In this document: positions 43,883-53,174 of the stretch, piece by piece | How positions within the stretch are numbered: position 1 is the stretch's first letter | Layout of the letters: each line of letters begins with the position of its first letter | Assembly (NCBI RefSeq): GCF_001179965.1 | Contig: NZ_CVSH01000026.1 | Span: forward strand, 26,554-90,553 | DNA: 64,000 nt | DNA from: Candidatus Pelagibacter communis | GTDB lineage: Bacteria; Pseudomonadota; Alphaproteobacteria; Pelagibacterales; Pelagibacteraceae | Reading direction: 5' to 3' | Program-made: the position numbers and the translations under genes | Notes under the pieces: generated by a model | What the model saw: only the letters and a program-made list of their open reading frames with translations | Told to the model about the DNA's origin: nothing | The model's database searches: none

Positions 43883-45973
43883 ATGAATATTAAGCCATTA
43901 ATACAAAATATATCAAATTTTTTGTTTGATAGACTTGTTCAATTAATAGGTATTGTTTTAACATTTTTAAGTATATTTATTCTTCTGGCACTTTTTACTT
44001 ACTCTGCTGAGGATCCAAATTTTGTATTTTCAAACAATAATGAAATAAATAATATATTTGGGTTTCAAGGAAGTGTTGTTTCTGACTTTCTTTTACAAAC
44101 CATGGGACTAGTATCATTTTTATTCTCAATCACTTTATTTATTACAGGGATAAATGTTGTAATAAAAAAAAGATTAGTAATTATTCTAGAAAATTTTTTT
44201 TATACAATCTTATATATTATTTTTGGAACAGTTTTTTTTGGCATTTTTTACCTCAATTCATTTTGGCTTCCTGTTAACGGTAATGGTGGTTTTGTCGGAA
44301 ATATCCTAACTCAAACTTTTTTAGAAAATCTAATCTTAACAAATCAAGAAATATCTTATTATATTTTAATTTTGGTAACAAGTTTACTATTTTTAAAGAG
44401 TATTAATTTTAGTCCCATGGGTTTAATTAATTTTATAAAAAAAATAAAAACTAGAAATGTAAGCAATAAAATAACTGAAAATCAATTTGAAAACTCAGAA
44501 GTTATAAATTCAAAACAACTAAAAATGGATGAACAAGTTCAAGAAAATTTCTCTTTTGATCAAAAGATCAAGATAAATAAAGATATCAAAATTAAATATA
44601 AAACTCCTAAAATTGAGTTTTTGAACACCGCATCCAAAGATGAAAGATCAAAGAAAAATAGTGATCCAAATTATAATTCAGAATCATTAGAAAAAATTCT
44701 TTTAGATTTTGGTGTCGAAGGAAAAATAAAAAAAGTAAGTAATGGACCAGTTGTAACATTAAATGAATTTGAACCAGCAGCCGGCGTAAAAGTTTCAAAA
44801 GTGATTAATCTTTCAGAGGACATAGCTAGAAATACTAGCTCAGAGTCTGCAAGAATATCTACAATTCCAGGTCAAAACACCATAGGTATTGAACTTCCAA
44901 ATACTTTTAGAGAAAATGTATACCTAAGCGAAATAATTTCGTCTTCCAATTTTAAAAATAAAGATATTAAATTACCAATTGCTTTAGGCAAAAGTATATC
45001 GGGTATTCCAATTACTGGTGATCTATCGTCAATGCCTCATTTATTAATTGCAGGAACAACTGGTTCAGGAAAATCTGTTTGCATTAATACAATTATTCTG
45101 TCTCTTTTGTATAAACACTCACCTGATAAATGTAAGTTTATTCTAATAGATCCCAAAATGTTAGAGCTTTCTACTTACGAAGGTATACCACATTTGCTTT
45201 GTCCCGTAATAACTGAGGCAAAAAAAGCTGCCTCTGTACTTGGCTGGGTAGTTAAAGAGATGGAAAGTAGATACAAGCTTATGACAAGAGAAGGAGTTAA
45301 AAATATTGATGGATATAATTCTAAACATACTCATTCAATGCCTTATATAGTTGTAATAGTTGATGAAATGTCTGATTTAATGTTAGTTGCTGGAAAAGAG
45401 ATAGAAAATTATATTCAAAAGTTATCTCAAATGGCAAGAGCTGCTGGCATTCATATTATTATGGCAACCCAAAGACCAAGTGTTGATGTAATAACTGGAA
45501 CTATCAAAGCTAACTTTCCAACAAGAATATCTTTTCAGGTTACATCAAAAATTGATAGTAGAACAATCTTAGGTGAGCAAGGGGCTGAACAACTATTAGG
45601 AAAAGGGGATATGCTTTATATGTCTTCAGCTAATCGAATAGTAAGGATACATGCCCCATATGTTTCTGAGAATGAAATTGATAAAGTTAATAATTACATA
45701 AGGTCTCAGGCAGAACCTGATTATGTCGATGAGATACTTAGCTTTGCTGATGAACGAGATGAAGGAGCGTCATTATCAAATGATAATAAGGATGAATTAT
45801 ATGAGACAGCTGTTGGTATAATTAAGTCTGAAGGAAAAGCTTCAACCTCTTTTTTACAACGAAAATTACAAATTGGTTATAATAGAGCTGCGAGAATAAT
45901 TGATATGATGGAAGATGATGGAATAGTGAGCAAAGCAAATCATGTGGGAAAAAGGGATGTTTTAAAGTCATGA
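43883..45973 (+). CDS. ftsK: DNA translocase FtsK
   Basis: Septum-anchored ATPase pumping DNA for chromosome segregation and dimer resolution. I start it at the ATG at 43883 (696 residues); an in-frame GTG at 43856 is weaker. The N-terminal 180 residues contain four helices. A linker with low complexity follows. The motor has Walker A in AGTTGSGKSVCINT (391-398), YIVVIVDEMSDLMLV, MATQRPSVDVITGTIKANFPTRISF and GKGDMLYM. The C-terminal gamma domain ETAVGIIKSEGKASTSFLQRKLQIGYNRAARIIDMMEDDGIVS reads KOPS. Its stop overlaps lolA by four bases, a common alphaproteobacterial order. Confidence 0.96.
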   Translation: MNIKPLIQNISNFLFDRLVQLIGIVLTFLSIFILLALFTYSAEDPNFVFSNNNEINNIFGFQGSVVSDFLLQTMGLVSFLFSITLFITGINVVIKKRLVIILENFFYTILYIIFGTVFFGIFYLNSFWLPVNGNGGFVGNILTQTFLENLILTNQEISYYILILVTSLLFLKSINFSPMGLINFIKKIKTRNVSNKITENQFENSEVINSKQLKMDEQVQENFSFDQKIKINKDIKIKYKTPKIEFLNTASKDERSKKNSDPNYNSESLEKILLDFGVEGKIKKVSNGPVVTLNEFEPAAGVKVSKVINLSEDIARNTSSESARISTIPGQNTIGIELPNTFRENVYLSEIISSSNFKNKDIKLPIALGKSISGIPITGDLSSMPHLLIAGTTGSGKSVCINTIILSLLYKHSPDKCKFILIDPKMLELSTYEGIPHLLCPVITEAKKAASVLGWVVKEMESRYKLMTREGVKNIDGYNSKHTHSMPYIVVIVDEMSDLMLVAGKEIENYIQKLSQMARAAGIHIIMATQRPSVDVITGTIKANFPTRISFQVTSKIDSRTILGEQGAEQLLGKGDMLYMSSANRIVRIHAPYVSENEIDKVNNYIRSQAEPDYVDEILSFADERDEGASLSNDNKDELYETAVGIIKSEGKASTSFLQRKLQIGYNRAARIIDMMEDDGIVSKANHVGKRDVLKS

Positions 45974-46527
45974 AACAATTAAGCGTAGTTTTTTTTGGTA
46001 TTTTTTTTTTTTGTGTAAATCTATACGCGTCTGAAATTGAAAATATAATAAATCACTTTAAAAAAATTGAAAATATTTCTTTCTCATTTAAACAAAATAT
46101 TAATGAAAAAATAGAGAAAGGTAATTGTGTCGTTGAATATCCAAAAAAAATTTATTGTTTATATGATAATTTTAATAAAAAACTTTTGGTATCCAATGGA
46201 AAAGACCTTGTTATTAAAAACCAACAAATAGATCAGTATTATATTTATCCAATTGAAAAAACCGCTCTAAATCTAATATTGGACAAAGATTTTCTTATTT
46301 CAAAAATTGAGAAAGCAAATATGGACTTGGTTGATAACAAACTTTATAGATTTAGATTTGAGGAAAATGAACATACAATTAATATTTTTTTCGACAGAAA
46401 AACTTTAAATCTTATTGGTTGGCAAAATATTGATATATATCAAAATTTAGTCATTACATATCTTTTTGATATAAAAATAAATTCTCAACTTGAGAAAGAT
46501 CAGTTCAAATTACCTTCGATTAATTAG
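45970..46527 (+). CDS. lolA: Outer-membrane lipoprotein carrier protein LolA family
   Basis: Periplasmic chaperone that carries lipoproteins from LolCDE to LolB. The 185-residue protein has a signal peptide (QLSVVFFGIFFFCVNLYA), then IENIINHFKKIENISFSFKQNINEKIEKGNCVVEYPKKIYCLYDN, matching the LolA half-barrel start, and DFLISKIEKANMD, RFRFEENEHTINIFFDRKTLNLIGWQNID. The first half of the usual lysine/proline loop is weak, so it is called as family. It overlaps ftsK by four bases and the GNAT gene's end by four. Confidence 0.85.
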   Translation: MKQLSVVFFGIFFFCVNLYASEIENIINHFKKIENISFSFKQNINEKIEKGNCVVEYPKKIYCLYDNFNKKLLVSNGKDLVIKNQQIDQYYIYPIEKTALNLILDKDFLISKIEKANMDLVDNKLYRFRFEENEHTINIFFDRKTLNLIGWQNIDIYQNLVITYLFDIKINSQLEKDQFKLPSIN

Positions 46528-47036
46528 ATAGCCTGCCTCTTAAGGATTTCATTTTTAAAAACTTGCATTCCTCTTGACTTATAATTTAATATTGCATTTG
46601 GGTGGTCCAGAGAGCATGTATGGACCCAAACTCTTTTAACATCAGACTGAAAACCAAGCTTGATAGCTTCTGATAATAAGTATCCTCCATACCCTTTGGA
46701 GAAAAATTCCTCCAGAATTCCAAAATATGCTATTTCACAATCAAAAGCTTCGTTATTATATATCAACTCAAAATAACCAATCAAATTATTATTTTCTTTC
46801 AATACGTAAGTTTTTAAATTTTTATTTGCTGTGTATTTTTGCCAAGTTGTGTCGCTCCACACTAATCTGTCGACCCATTGATATTTTTTACCAATTTGTT
46901 TGTAGAAAAATTTATTCAATTCAAAATTTTCAGATTTTAATAAATCTATTTTTAAATTATCAATTGGCTTTTGCTTATCTTTAAGTTTATCAATTGACGT
47001 AATTTCTAAATAGTATCTGTCGATTTTTTCTATCAC
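46524..47036 (-). CDS. GNAT family N-acetyltransferase
   Basis: 170-residue acetyltransferase fold. The recognisable part is the core VLKENNNLIGYFELIYNNEAFDCEIAYFGILEEFFSKGYGGYLLSEAIKLGFQSDVKRVWVHTCSLDHPNAILNYKSRGMQVFK, with the Q/R-x-x-G-x-G/A-type acetyl-CoA loop as SKGYGGYLL. The substrate is unknown. It is leftward and overlaps the HIT gene's end by four bases, so it is translated after it. Confidence 0.85.
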   Translation of the reverse strand: MIEKIDRYYLEITSIDKLKDKQKPIDNLKIDLLKSENFELNKFFYKQIGKKYQWVDRLVWSDTTWQKYTANKNLKTYVLKENNNLIGYFELIYNNEAFDCEIAYFGILEEFFSKGYGGYLLSEAIKLGFQSDVKRVWVHTCSLDHPNAILNYKSRGMQVFKNEILKRQAI

Positions 47037-47398
47037 TCAACCATTCTCCCAACTTTTTCACCCCCAAAAATATGAAAATGTAAATGAGGTACTTCTTGAC
47101 CTCCGTGTTCATTAATGTTTGCTAAAGTTCTATATCCTTTGCCTTTATTTATCGACACACCTAATTTTTCAGCAACATTTGAGATGCCTTTTAAAAGTCC
47201 AACGATTTCATCTTTTGATGCTTTATTAGTAAAATCATCCAAATCTATGTATTTTCCTTTTGGTATTACAAGAGCATGAATTTTTTTTTGAGGATTTATG
47301 TCATGAAAAGATAAAATAAATTCATCCTCGTAAATTTTTTTGCAAGGAATTTCCCCTCTTAAAATTTTTGCAAAAATGTTATTTTCATCATAACGCAT
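47033..47398 (-). CDS. HIT family protein (HinT-like purine nucleoside phosphoramidase)
   Basis: 121-residue nucleotide hydrolase. NIFAKILRGEIPCKKIYEDEFILSFHDINPQKKIHALVIPKGKYIDL and the catalytic triad EVPHLHFHIFGGEKVG (H-x-H-x-H) fit the HINT branch. It lies leftward between a hypothetical membrane gene upstream, which it overlaps by 11 bases, and the GNAT gene. In alphaproteobacteria it often follows his genes; here the his genes lie a few kb upstream, separated by the mtk-mcl group. Confidence 0.92.
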   Translation of the reverse strand: MRYDENNIFAKILRGEIPCKKIYEDEFILSFHDINPQKKIHALVIPKGKYIDLDDFTNKASKDEIVGLLKGISNVAEKLGVSINKGKGYRTLANINEHGGQEVPHLHFHIFGGEKVGRMVE

Positions 47399-47741
47399 TA
47401 AGCACCTCTATTTCCTCTATTATTCTAATAATTTTTCCTTCTTTAACTACGGCCTCTAATTTAGCACATTCATAATATGCATTTGAATTCTCCTCAGCTA
47501 TTACTTTCATTTCGAAACATTTTTCCTTATTTTCTACAAGCAGGTGCTCAATTAAATCTAAATCATCAGGATCGCCAAGATACATCATTAATCCAATAAC
47601 TTTATCTTGTTTTTCAAAACCCATTTTTTCTATCTGGGTAACTTCTTTATCTATTCCAATTTCAAAATTTTTGATCGCTACAAATCCCTTGTAAATAATA
47701 AAACCTAATATTAATAAAAAAACAAATTTTATTTTACTCAT
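47388..47741 (-). CDS. Hypothetical membrane-anchored protein
   Basis: 117-residue protein with one N-terminal hydrophobic helix (KFVFLLILGFIIYKGFVAI, residues 4-22), possibly an uncleaved anchor. The rest is acidic: GDPDDLDLIEHLLVENKEKCFEMKVIAEENSNAYYECAKLEAVV. Two cysteines may pair. I do not recognise a family. It is six bases after mtkB on the same strand and overlaps the HIT gene by 11 bases, so it is probably in that operon. Confidence 0.6.
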   Translation of the reverse strand: MSKIKFVFLLILGFIIYKGFVAIKNFEIGIDKEVTQIEKMGFEKQDKVIGLMMYLGDPDDLDLIEHLLVENKEKCFEMKVIAEENSNAYYECAKLEAVVKEGKIIRIIEEIEVLNAL

Positions 47742-47747
47742 TTATAA

Positions 47748-48635
47748 TCAGCTTTTACCTAATACTTTCTTTACAGTGTCACCCATTACAGATGGATTTT
47801 TTGAAATAGTTACACCACATTCTTTAAGAAGTTCAACTTTTTCAACTGCACTTTCGCCGTATGCTGAAACGATTGCACCAGCATGCCCCATCACTCTACC
47901 TTTAGGAGCAGTCAATCCAGCAATATAAGCAATAACAGGTTTTTTCATATTTTCTTTTGCAAAATGGCCTGCTGCTACTTCTTGTGGACCTCCAATTTCT
48001 CCTATCATTAAAATTGCATCAGTCTCATTATCTGTCTCAAATTTCTCAATAATGTCTCTGAAAGAGCTACCATTAATTGGATCACCTCCAATTCCTACAC
48101 TTGTAGAAACTCCTATGTTTAAATTTTTTAATTGCTGGGCCGCTTCATAACCTAAAGTCCCTGACCTGCTTATGATACCAATTCTTCCCTCTTTATAAAT
48201 ATGACCAGGCATTATTCCTAACATACACTTACCTGGACTAATTATACCCGCACAATTTGGGCCTACAAGTGTCATCTTACCACTTTTTGTATATCTTCTC
48301 ATATACCTTTTAATTTTAATCATATCATGTGAAGGTATTCCATCAACAATTGCAACACAGGTTTTAATTCCTGCGTCTGCTGCTTCCATTGCGCTGTCTG
48401 CTGCAAATGCAGGAGGTACAAATAGTATTGATGCGGTTGCGCCTGTTTCCTTAACTGCTTCTTTGACGGTATTAAATACTGGACGATCTAAATGTTTGGT
48501 CCCGCCTTTACCAGGTGTCACCCCGCCGACAACATTTGATCCATATTTCATCATTTCATCAGCATGAAAGGTTCCCATTTTACCAGTGAAACCTTGGATG
48601 ATTATTTTTGTACTTTTATCAATTATAACAGCCAT
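47748..48635 (-). CDS. mtkB: Malate-CoA ligase alpha subunit (malate thiokinase, SucD-like)
   Basis: NDP-forming CoA ligase alpha subunit. The 295-residue protein has the CoA-binding IIIQGFTGKMGTFHADEMMKYGSNVVGGVTPGKGG and the phospho-histidine region MIGEIGGPQEV with PKGRVMGHAGAIVSAYGESA. Against E. coli SucD, sites in VGPNCAGIISPGKCMLGIMPGHIYKEGRIGIISRSGTLGYEAA (CAGI not CPGV, GKCMLG not GECKIG, HIY not HIH) resemble methylotroph malate thiokinase, as does its neighbour malyl-CoA lyase. Succinyl-CoA synthetase activity is the main alternative. It is three bases after the beta-subunit gene, on the same strand. Confidence 0.75.
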   Translation of the reverse strand: MAVIIDKSTKIIIQGFTGKMGTFHADEMMKYGSNVVGGVTPGKGGTKHLDRPVFNTVKEAVKETGATASILFVPPAFAADSAMEAADAGIKTCVAIVDGIPSHDMIKIKRYMRRYTKSGKMTLVGPNCAGIISPGKCMLGIMPGHIYKEGRIGIISRSGTLGYEAAQQLKNLNIGVSTSVGIGGDPINGSSFRDIIEKFETDNETDAILMIGEIGGPQEVAAGHFAKENMKKPVIAYIAGLTAPKGRVMGHAGAIVSAYGESAVEKVELLKECGVTISKNPSVMGDTVKKVLGKS

Positions 48636-48638
48636 AAA

Positions 48639-49802
48639 TTATTTTCCTAAAGCTTTAACTGCTTTATTTGCAGCATCTTCTAAAGTGTTCGCCTCTATAT
48701 ATTTAATTTTACTTTTTTTTAGTATTTCATTTCCCTTTTCTACATTTGTTCCAGCTAATCTTATTACTAAGGGAACCTTTACCTCAATTTTTTGTAAAGC
48801 CTGGACAATTCCTTCTGCCACCCAATCGCACCTATTAATACCTGCAAAAATATTTACTAAAATTACTCTTACTTTCTCGTCCATTGTTATTAATCTAAAT
48901 GCCTTTACAATTTTTTCAGGAGTTGCTCCTCCACCAACATCTAAAAAATTAGCTGGAGATCCGCCAGCTAGCTTAATCATGTCCATCGAAGCCATTGCGA
49001 GACCTGCACCATTGATGATGTTTCCGATATTCCCGTCCAAACTTACATAGTTCAAGCCTCTGTCCGATGCGTAAACTTCTTTTGTTTCCTCTTGAGTTTT
49101 ATCTCTTAATTCAGAAACCTGGCTACGCCTGAACATTGCGTTGTTATCGAAACTCATTTTACAGTCCAATGCTAGTATTTGTTTTTGTTTTGAAATTACT
49201 AACGGGTTTACTTCAACCATAGTTGCATCAAGTTCACTAAAAGCTTTATAGCATCCAACTATTGTATCCGATACACGTGGAATTAAAGCTGGCTCAATGC
49301 CAAGACCAAAAGCAAGTTCTCTAGCTTGAAAATTTTGTATTCCAACAGCAACTTCTATTTTAGATCTTATTATAGTTTCTGGTTTTTCCTTTGAAATTTC
49401 CTCCACACTCATACCTCCCTCTGTTGAAGCAACAATCATGATACTTTCTGAACTTCTATCAAAAACTAAACCTAAGTATAATTCTTTTTCAATATCAGTT
49501 GCTTCTTCTATATAAATTCTATTTACTATTTTTCCCTCAGGTCCTGTTTGATTAGTAACTAATTTTTTTCCAAGTAATTTATCTGTTGCTTGTGCTACTT
49601 CTAATGGTGAGTTACATACAATTATACCACCTGCTTTTCCTCTTGCACCTGAATGTATTTGAGCTTTAGCAACCCATTTAGATCCACCGATTTCTCTAGC
49701 TTTGTTTTCTGCATTCTCAGGACTGTAGACAATACCTCCTCTTGGAATCGTTACTCCAAAACTTGATAAGATTTTTTTTGCTTGATATTCGTGAATGTCC
49801 AT
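48639..49802 (-). CDS. mtkA: Malate-CoA ligase beta subunit (malate thiokinase, SucC-like)
   Basis: ATP-grasp subunit of the ligase. The 387-residue protein begins MDIHEYQAKKILSSFGVTIPRGG and has KAQIHSGARGKAGGII, LVTNQTGPEGKIVNRIYIEEATD, DCKMSFDNNAMFRR and VILVNIFAGINRCDWVAEGIVQAL. The last element reads NIFGGIVRCD in ordinary SucC; the A-G-I-N-R-C-D-W-V form is that of methylotroph malate thiokinase. Its ATG is three bases after the malyl-CoA lyase stop. With that lyase it would make or use malyl-CoA. The assignment over succinyl-CoA synthetase rests on these positions and context. Confidence 0.75.
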   Translation of the reverse strand: MDIHEYQAKKILSSFGVTIPRGGIVYSPENAENKAREIGGSKWVAKAQIHSGARGKAGGIIVCNSPLEVAQATDKLLGKKLVTNQTGPEGKIVNRIYIEEATDIEKELYLGLVFDRSSESIMIVASTEGGMSVEEISKEKPETIIRSKIEVAVGIQNFQARELAFGLGIEPALIPRVSDTIVGCYKAFSELDATMVEVNPLVISKQKQILALDCKMSFDNNAMFRRSQVSELRDKTQEETKEVYASDRGLNYVSLDGNIGNIINGAGLAMASMDMIKLAGGSPANFLDVGGGATPEKIVKAFRLITMDEKVRVILVNIFAGINRCDWVAEGIVQALQKIEVKVPLVIRLAGTNVEKGNEILKKSKIKYIEANTLEDAANKAVKALGK

Positions 49803-49805
49803 AGC

Positions 49806-50744
49806 TTACTTATTATGTATTAATTTGTCTATGTTGACAATATTTTCAGCCATTCGAGCTGAGGCTGCATCAATCATTCTGCCGTCAAGTTGGGCTGCAC
49901 CTTTTCCCTCTTTTGCAGCTTTATCAAGTTCCTCTATTATTCTTTTTGCTTTGGCAACCTCTGACTCTGGTGGTGTAAATACTTTGTTTGCAAGTTCGAT
50001 CTGGGATGGATGAATAGCCCATTTACCTTCGATACCAATTGCTGCTCCTCTTTTTGCAGACTCTATATAGGCATCCGGGTCATTAAAATCACCAAATGGT
50101 CCATCTATTGCTCTTAATCCGTAAGCCCTACAAGTGACTACTAACTCTGATAAACCGTGATGCCATTGATCTCCTGGATAGTCAGGATTTAATCCTCCAA
50201 TAACGACCGTTCTAGCTCTTAGGCTAGCTGCATAATCAGCTACACCAAAATGTAAAGCTTCTAATCTAGGGCTTGATTGAGCTATCTCTTTTATGTTTGC
50301 CATACCCAATGCTGTTTCAATTAAGCATTCAATTCCAATTTTATTTTGTATTTTTTTATTAGTTTCAATTTGTGTTAATAAACAATCCACCATATAGACA
50401 TCGCTTGCAGTTCCTGCCTTTGGTACTAATATTGTATCAACATTGTTTCCAGCTTGTTCAACTATTTCAACTAAATCACTGTACATATAATGAGTATCCA
50501 AACTATTAATTCTTACCGAAATAGTTTTGCCTTTTTCTCTCCAATTCATTTCGTTTAACGCTTTAATGGTATTCATTCTTGCTGTTACTTTGTCATTTGG
50601 AGATACTGCATCCTCCAAATCTAGAAAAACAACATCAGCTTCAGAATTTAATGCTTTCTCAAACATTTTTGGAGATGAGCCTGGAACTGCTAATTCACTT
50701 CTATGAAGTCTTGCCCTTGCTGGTTTATAAAATTTATGGCTCAT
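49806..50744 (-). CDS. mcl: Malyl-CoA lyase (HpcH/HpaI citrate-lyase-type aldolase family)
   Basis: Cleaves L-malyl-CoA to acetyl-CoA and glyoxylate, or the reverse. The 312-residue TIM barrel has ARLHRSELAVPGSSPKMFEKALNSEADVVFLDLEDAVSPNDK, VRINSLDTHYMYSDL, KIGIECLIETALGMANIKEIAQSSPRLEALHFGVADYAASLRAR, and CRAYGLRAIDGPFGDFNDPDAYIESAKRGAAIGIEGKWAIHPSQI. These segments closely fit the Mcl1 subgroup. It is the first gene of the leftward mcl-mtkA-mtkB run. Direction of flux (glyoxylate use or production) is not determinable from sequence. Confidence 0.9.
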   Translation of the reverse strand: MSHKFYKPARARLHRSELAVPGSSPKMFEKALNSEADVVFLDLEDAVSPNDKVTARMNTIKALNEMNWREKGKTISVRINSLDTHYMYSDLVEIVEQAGNNVDTILVPKAGTASDVYMVDCLLTQIETNKKIQNKIGIECLIETALGMANIKEIAQSSPRLEALHFGVADYAASLRARTVVIGGLNPDYPGDQWHHGLSELVVTCRAYGLRAIDGPFGDFNDPDAYIESAKRGAAIGIEGKWAIHPSQIELANKVFTPPESEVAKAKRIIEELDKAAKEGKGAAQLDGRMIDAASARMAENIVNIDKLIHNK

Positions 50745-50797
50745 AAGGATTTTTTAATCTGTAAAGGCTAGCACTAATTTAGACTTTTTAAGACTCT

Positions 50798-51070
50798 TTA
50801 TTTTCGTCTTTTATCTAATTCTAACATTATATCCTCAATTCGAACGCCATTTCCTTCGAGATAGACTAATAAATGGTAAAGGACATCTGCTGCTTCGTGA
50901 ACTGTATTAGAATTATTTTCAACTGCATCTATTAATTCAGCTATTTCCTCTTTTACTTTTTCAACACTTAAATTTTTATCTCTTAATAATTTTGAAGTAT
51001 AAGATTTTTCATCTGGTGATGTTTTTTTTTGTCTTATTGTTGATATTAAGTTTTCTAAAGTTTTAAGCAT
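50798..51070 (-). CDS. hisE: Phosphoribosyl-ATP diphosphatase
   Basis: Hydrolyses PR-ATP to PR-AMP, second step of histidine synthesis. The 90-residue helical protein has SYTSKLLRDKNLSVEKVKEEIAELIDAVE and NTVHEAADVLYHLLVYLEGNGVRIEDIMLEL, with the E-x-x-E/E-A-A-D metal site of the MazG/HisE fold. It is one base after hisF, the last gene of the his run. hisI is not fused to it and not in this window. Confidence 0.95.
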   Translation of the reverse strand: MLKTLENLISTIRQKKTSPDEKSYTSKLLRDKNLSVEKVKEEIAELIDAVENNSNTVHEAADVLYHLLVYLEGNGVRIEDIMLELDKRRK

Positions 51071-51071
51071 A

Positions 51072-51827
51072 CTAAATTCTAACTGGAATTCCCTTTGAAT
51101 CCAAATATTCCTTTGCCTGTTTTACTGAATATTTACCGTAATGAAAGATTGAAGCTGCTAGTACAGCACTCACATTACCTAATTTAATACCATCTACAAA
51201 ATGATCTAAAGTTCCAACTCCACCAGAAGCAATTACAGGAATATTTACAGCAGATGTAATCTTGGACATTAGATCAATATCATATCCAACCTGAGTACCA
51301 TCTCTATCCATTGATGTTACGAGTAATTCACCCGCACCACTTGTTTCCATTTCTTTTGCAAATTTTAGTGCATCAATACCAGTTTTATTTCTTCCACCAT
51401 GAGTATAAATCTCCCATACATCTCCATTTTTTTTTGCATCTATTGCAACAACGATACATTGAGAACCAAATTTTTTTGAACTTTTAACAACAATCTGCTT
51501 ATCATTTACCGCAGCTGTATTTATTGAAACTTTATCAGCACCACAGTTAAGTAGTTTACTTATATCTTCGACAGTTCTTACTCCTCCACCTACTGTCAAC
51601 GGAACAAAACATTTCTTTGAGGTTTTTTCTACAACGTCATAAATGGTATCTCTATTTTCATTTGATGCTGTTATATCTAAAAAACAAATTTCATCAGCAC
51701 CACCATCGCTATAAATTTTTGCTTGCTCAACAGGATCTCCTGCATCCTTTAAATTAACAAAGTTTATGCCTTTTACAACACGGCCATTCTTCACATCTAA
51801 ACAAGGAATAATTCTATTTTTAAGCAT
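51072..51827 (-). CDS. hisF: Imidazole glycerol phosphate synthase cyclase subunit HisF
   Basis: Synthase half of the HisHF complex, making IGP and AICAR. The 251-residue barrel has [31 protein letters not shown], the acid residues D11 and D130-equivalent in [12 protein letters not shown] and [16 protein letters not shown], and [18 protein letters not shown]. It overlaps hisA by eight bases. Complete. Confidence 0.97.
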   Translation of the reverse strand: MLKNRIIPCLDVKNGRVVKGINFVNLKDAGDPVEQAKIYSDGGADEICFLDITASNENRDTIYDVVEKTSKKCFVPLTVGGGVRTVEDISKLLNCGADKVSINTAAVNDKQIVVKSSKKFGSQCIVVAIDAKKNGDVWEIYTHGGRNKTGIDALKFAKEMETSGAGELLVTSMDRDGTQVGYDIDLMSKITSAVNIPVIASGGVGTLDHFVDGIKLGNVSAVLAASIFHYGKYSVKQAKEYLDSKGIPVRI

Positions 51828-52536
51828 CTTCTTTTATAAGTTCATCTAATTTAATATCGCCATCATAAATTGCTTTCCCAACTATTATACCTTCAATATT
51901 TTTTAAACCCTTTGCTTTTTTAATATCATCTATTGATGAAACCCCACCAGATATAATCACAGGACAATTGGATTTAGCAGCAACTTTTGATGTTTCGTCA
52001 AAATTTGGACTTTGCTTCATTCCATCTTTGTTTATATCAGTATAAATAAGTCTGCTAACCCCATAATCATTTACCTCATTCAAAAAATCTAAAGCTAATT
52101 GATTAGAATTTTCCTTCCATCCAGATACTGATAAATATCCATCTTTAGTATCTAAACCTAATGCTATTTTATTTGGAAATTTTTCACACGCTTCTTTGAG
52201 AAAATTTTTATCTTTAATAGCGGCGCTTCCTAAAATTACTTTCTCAGCACCAACATTAATATATTCTTCAATACTATTAAGATTTCTAATACCACCACCG
52301 ATCTCAACTTTTAGATCATAGTTACTAACAATATTTTGAATAATATCAATATTTACCGTTTCTCCCTGCAAAGCTCCATCTAAATCAACAACATGTAAAT
52401 TTTTAAAACCATAATTTTTATATTTTTTGGCTTGCTCAATTGGAGACATTTCATATTCCGTTTTATTTTTAAAATCTCCTTTGATAAGTCTTACGCACTT
52501 CCCATCTTTAATATCTATTGCTGGAAATATTTTCAT
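51820..52536 (-). CDS. hisA: Phosphoribosylformimino-5-aminoimidazole carboxamide ribotide isomerase HisA
   Basis: Isomerises ProFAR to PRFAR. The 238-residue barrel starts [28 protein letters not shown] and has [69 protein letters not shown] and [20 protein letters not shown]. The catalytic aspartates are visible in AIDIKDG and TDINKDG. It overlaps hisF and abuts hisH with no gap. Confidence 0.97.
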   Translation of the reverse strand: MKIFPAIDIKDGKCVRLIKGDFKNKTEYEMSPIEQAKKYKNYGFKNLHVVDLDGALQGETVNIDIIQNIVSNYDLKVEIGGGIRNLNSIEEYINVGAEKVILGSAAIKDKNFLKEACEKFPNKIALGLDTKDGYLSVSGWKENSNQLALDFLNEVNDYGVSRLIYTDINKDGMKQSPNFDETSKVAAKSNCPVIISGGVSSIDDIKKAKGLKNIEGIIVGKAIYDGDIKLDELIKEDA

Positions 52537-53163
52537 TTATAAATTTATAAAATTATTAATTATTTTTAATCCAGTTTTATCACTTTTTTCTGGGTGAAAT
52601 TGTGTTCCAAATAAATTTTCTTTCTCAACTGAGCAGACGACTTTTGTTGAATAATTCGTAGTAGCTGAAATAACTGTTTTATCAGTGGGTACAAATTCGT
52701 AACTATGAACAAAGTACATGTGTGAATTATTTTCTACTTGTTTAAAGATTTTACTATCCTTTAAAATGTTTATTTGATTCCAGCCTATGTGGGGAAGTTT
52801 ATATTTACCATTCTGGTTATCTATTTTTGATACTTTACCTGAAATCCATCCTAGGCCTTTTGTTTCAGTTTCTTCGTAACCGACATCTGCAAACATTTGT
52901 AACCCTACACATATTCCTAAAAGTGGTTTTTTATTTACTGTTACAAATTCATTTAAAGCATCATTTAAACCGCTGATTTTGTTTAATGCATCTACACAAC
53001 TTTTAAATGAACCTTGTCCTGGTAGAACAATTTTATCAGATGCTTTGATTTTTTCTAAATCTGAAGTTATTTCTATTTTTGCTTTATTTTGCGCAACCTC
53101 TTTAAATGAGTTTACTACAGAGCTAATATTGCCTGAGCTATAATCGACGATTGTGACTTTCAT
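52537..53163 (-). CDS. hisH: Imidazole glycerol phosphate synthase glutaminase subunit HisH
   Basis: Provides ammonia to HisF by hydrolysing glutamine. The 208-residue class I amidotransferase has IVDYSSGNISSVVNSF, LPGQGSFKSCVDAL, the nucleophile in PLLGICVGLQMFADVG, and the histidine-glutamate pair in LFGTQFHPEKSDKTG. It ends 11 bases after hisB. Complete. Confidence 0.97.
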   Translation of the reverse strand: MKVTIVDYSSGNISSVVNSFKEVAQNKAKIEITSDLEKIKASDKIVLPGQGSFKSCVDALNKISGLNDALNEFVTVNKKPLLGICVGLQMFADVGYEETETKGLGWISGKVSKIDNQNGKYKLPHIGWNQINILKDSKIFKQVENNSHMYFVHSYEFVPTDKTVISATTNYSTKVVCSVEKENLFGTQFHPEKSDKTGLKIINNFINL

Positions 53164-53174
53164 TAATTCTTTTT

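Noticed and set aside
47748..49802. Plain succinyl-CoA synthetase SucCD
   Set aside because: Diagnostic positions and the adjacent malyl-CoA lyase favour malate thiokinase, though it remains the main alternative.
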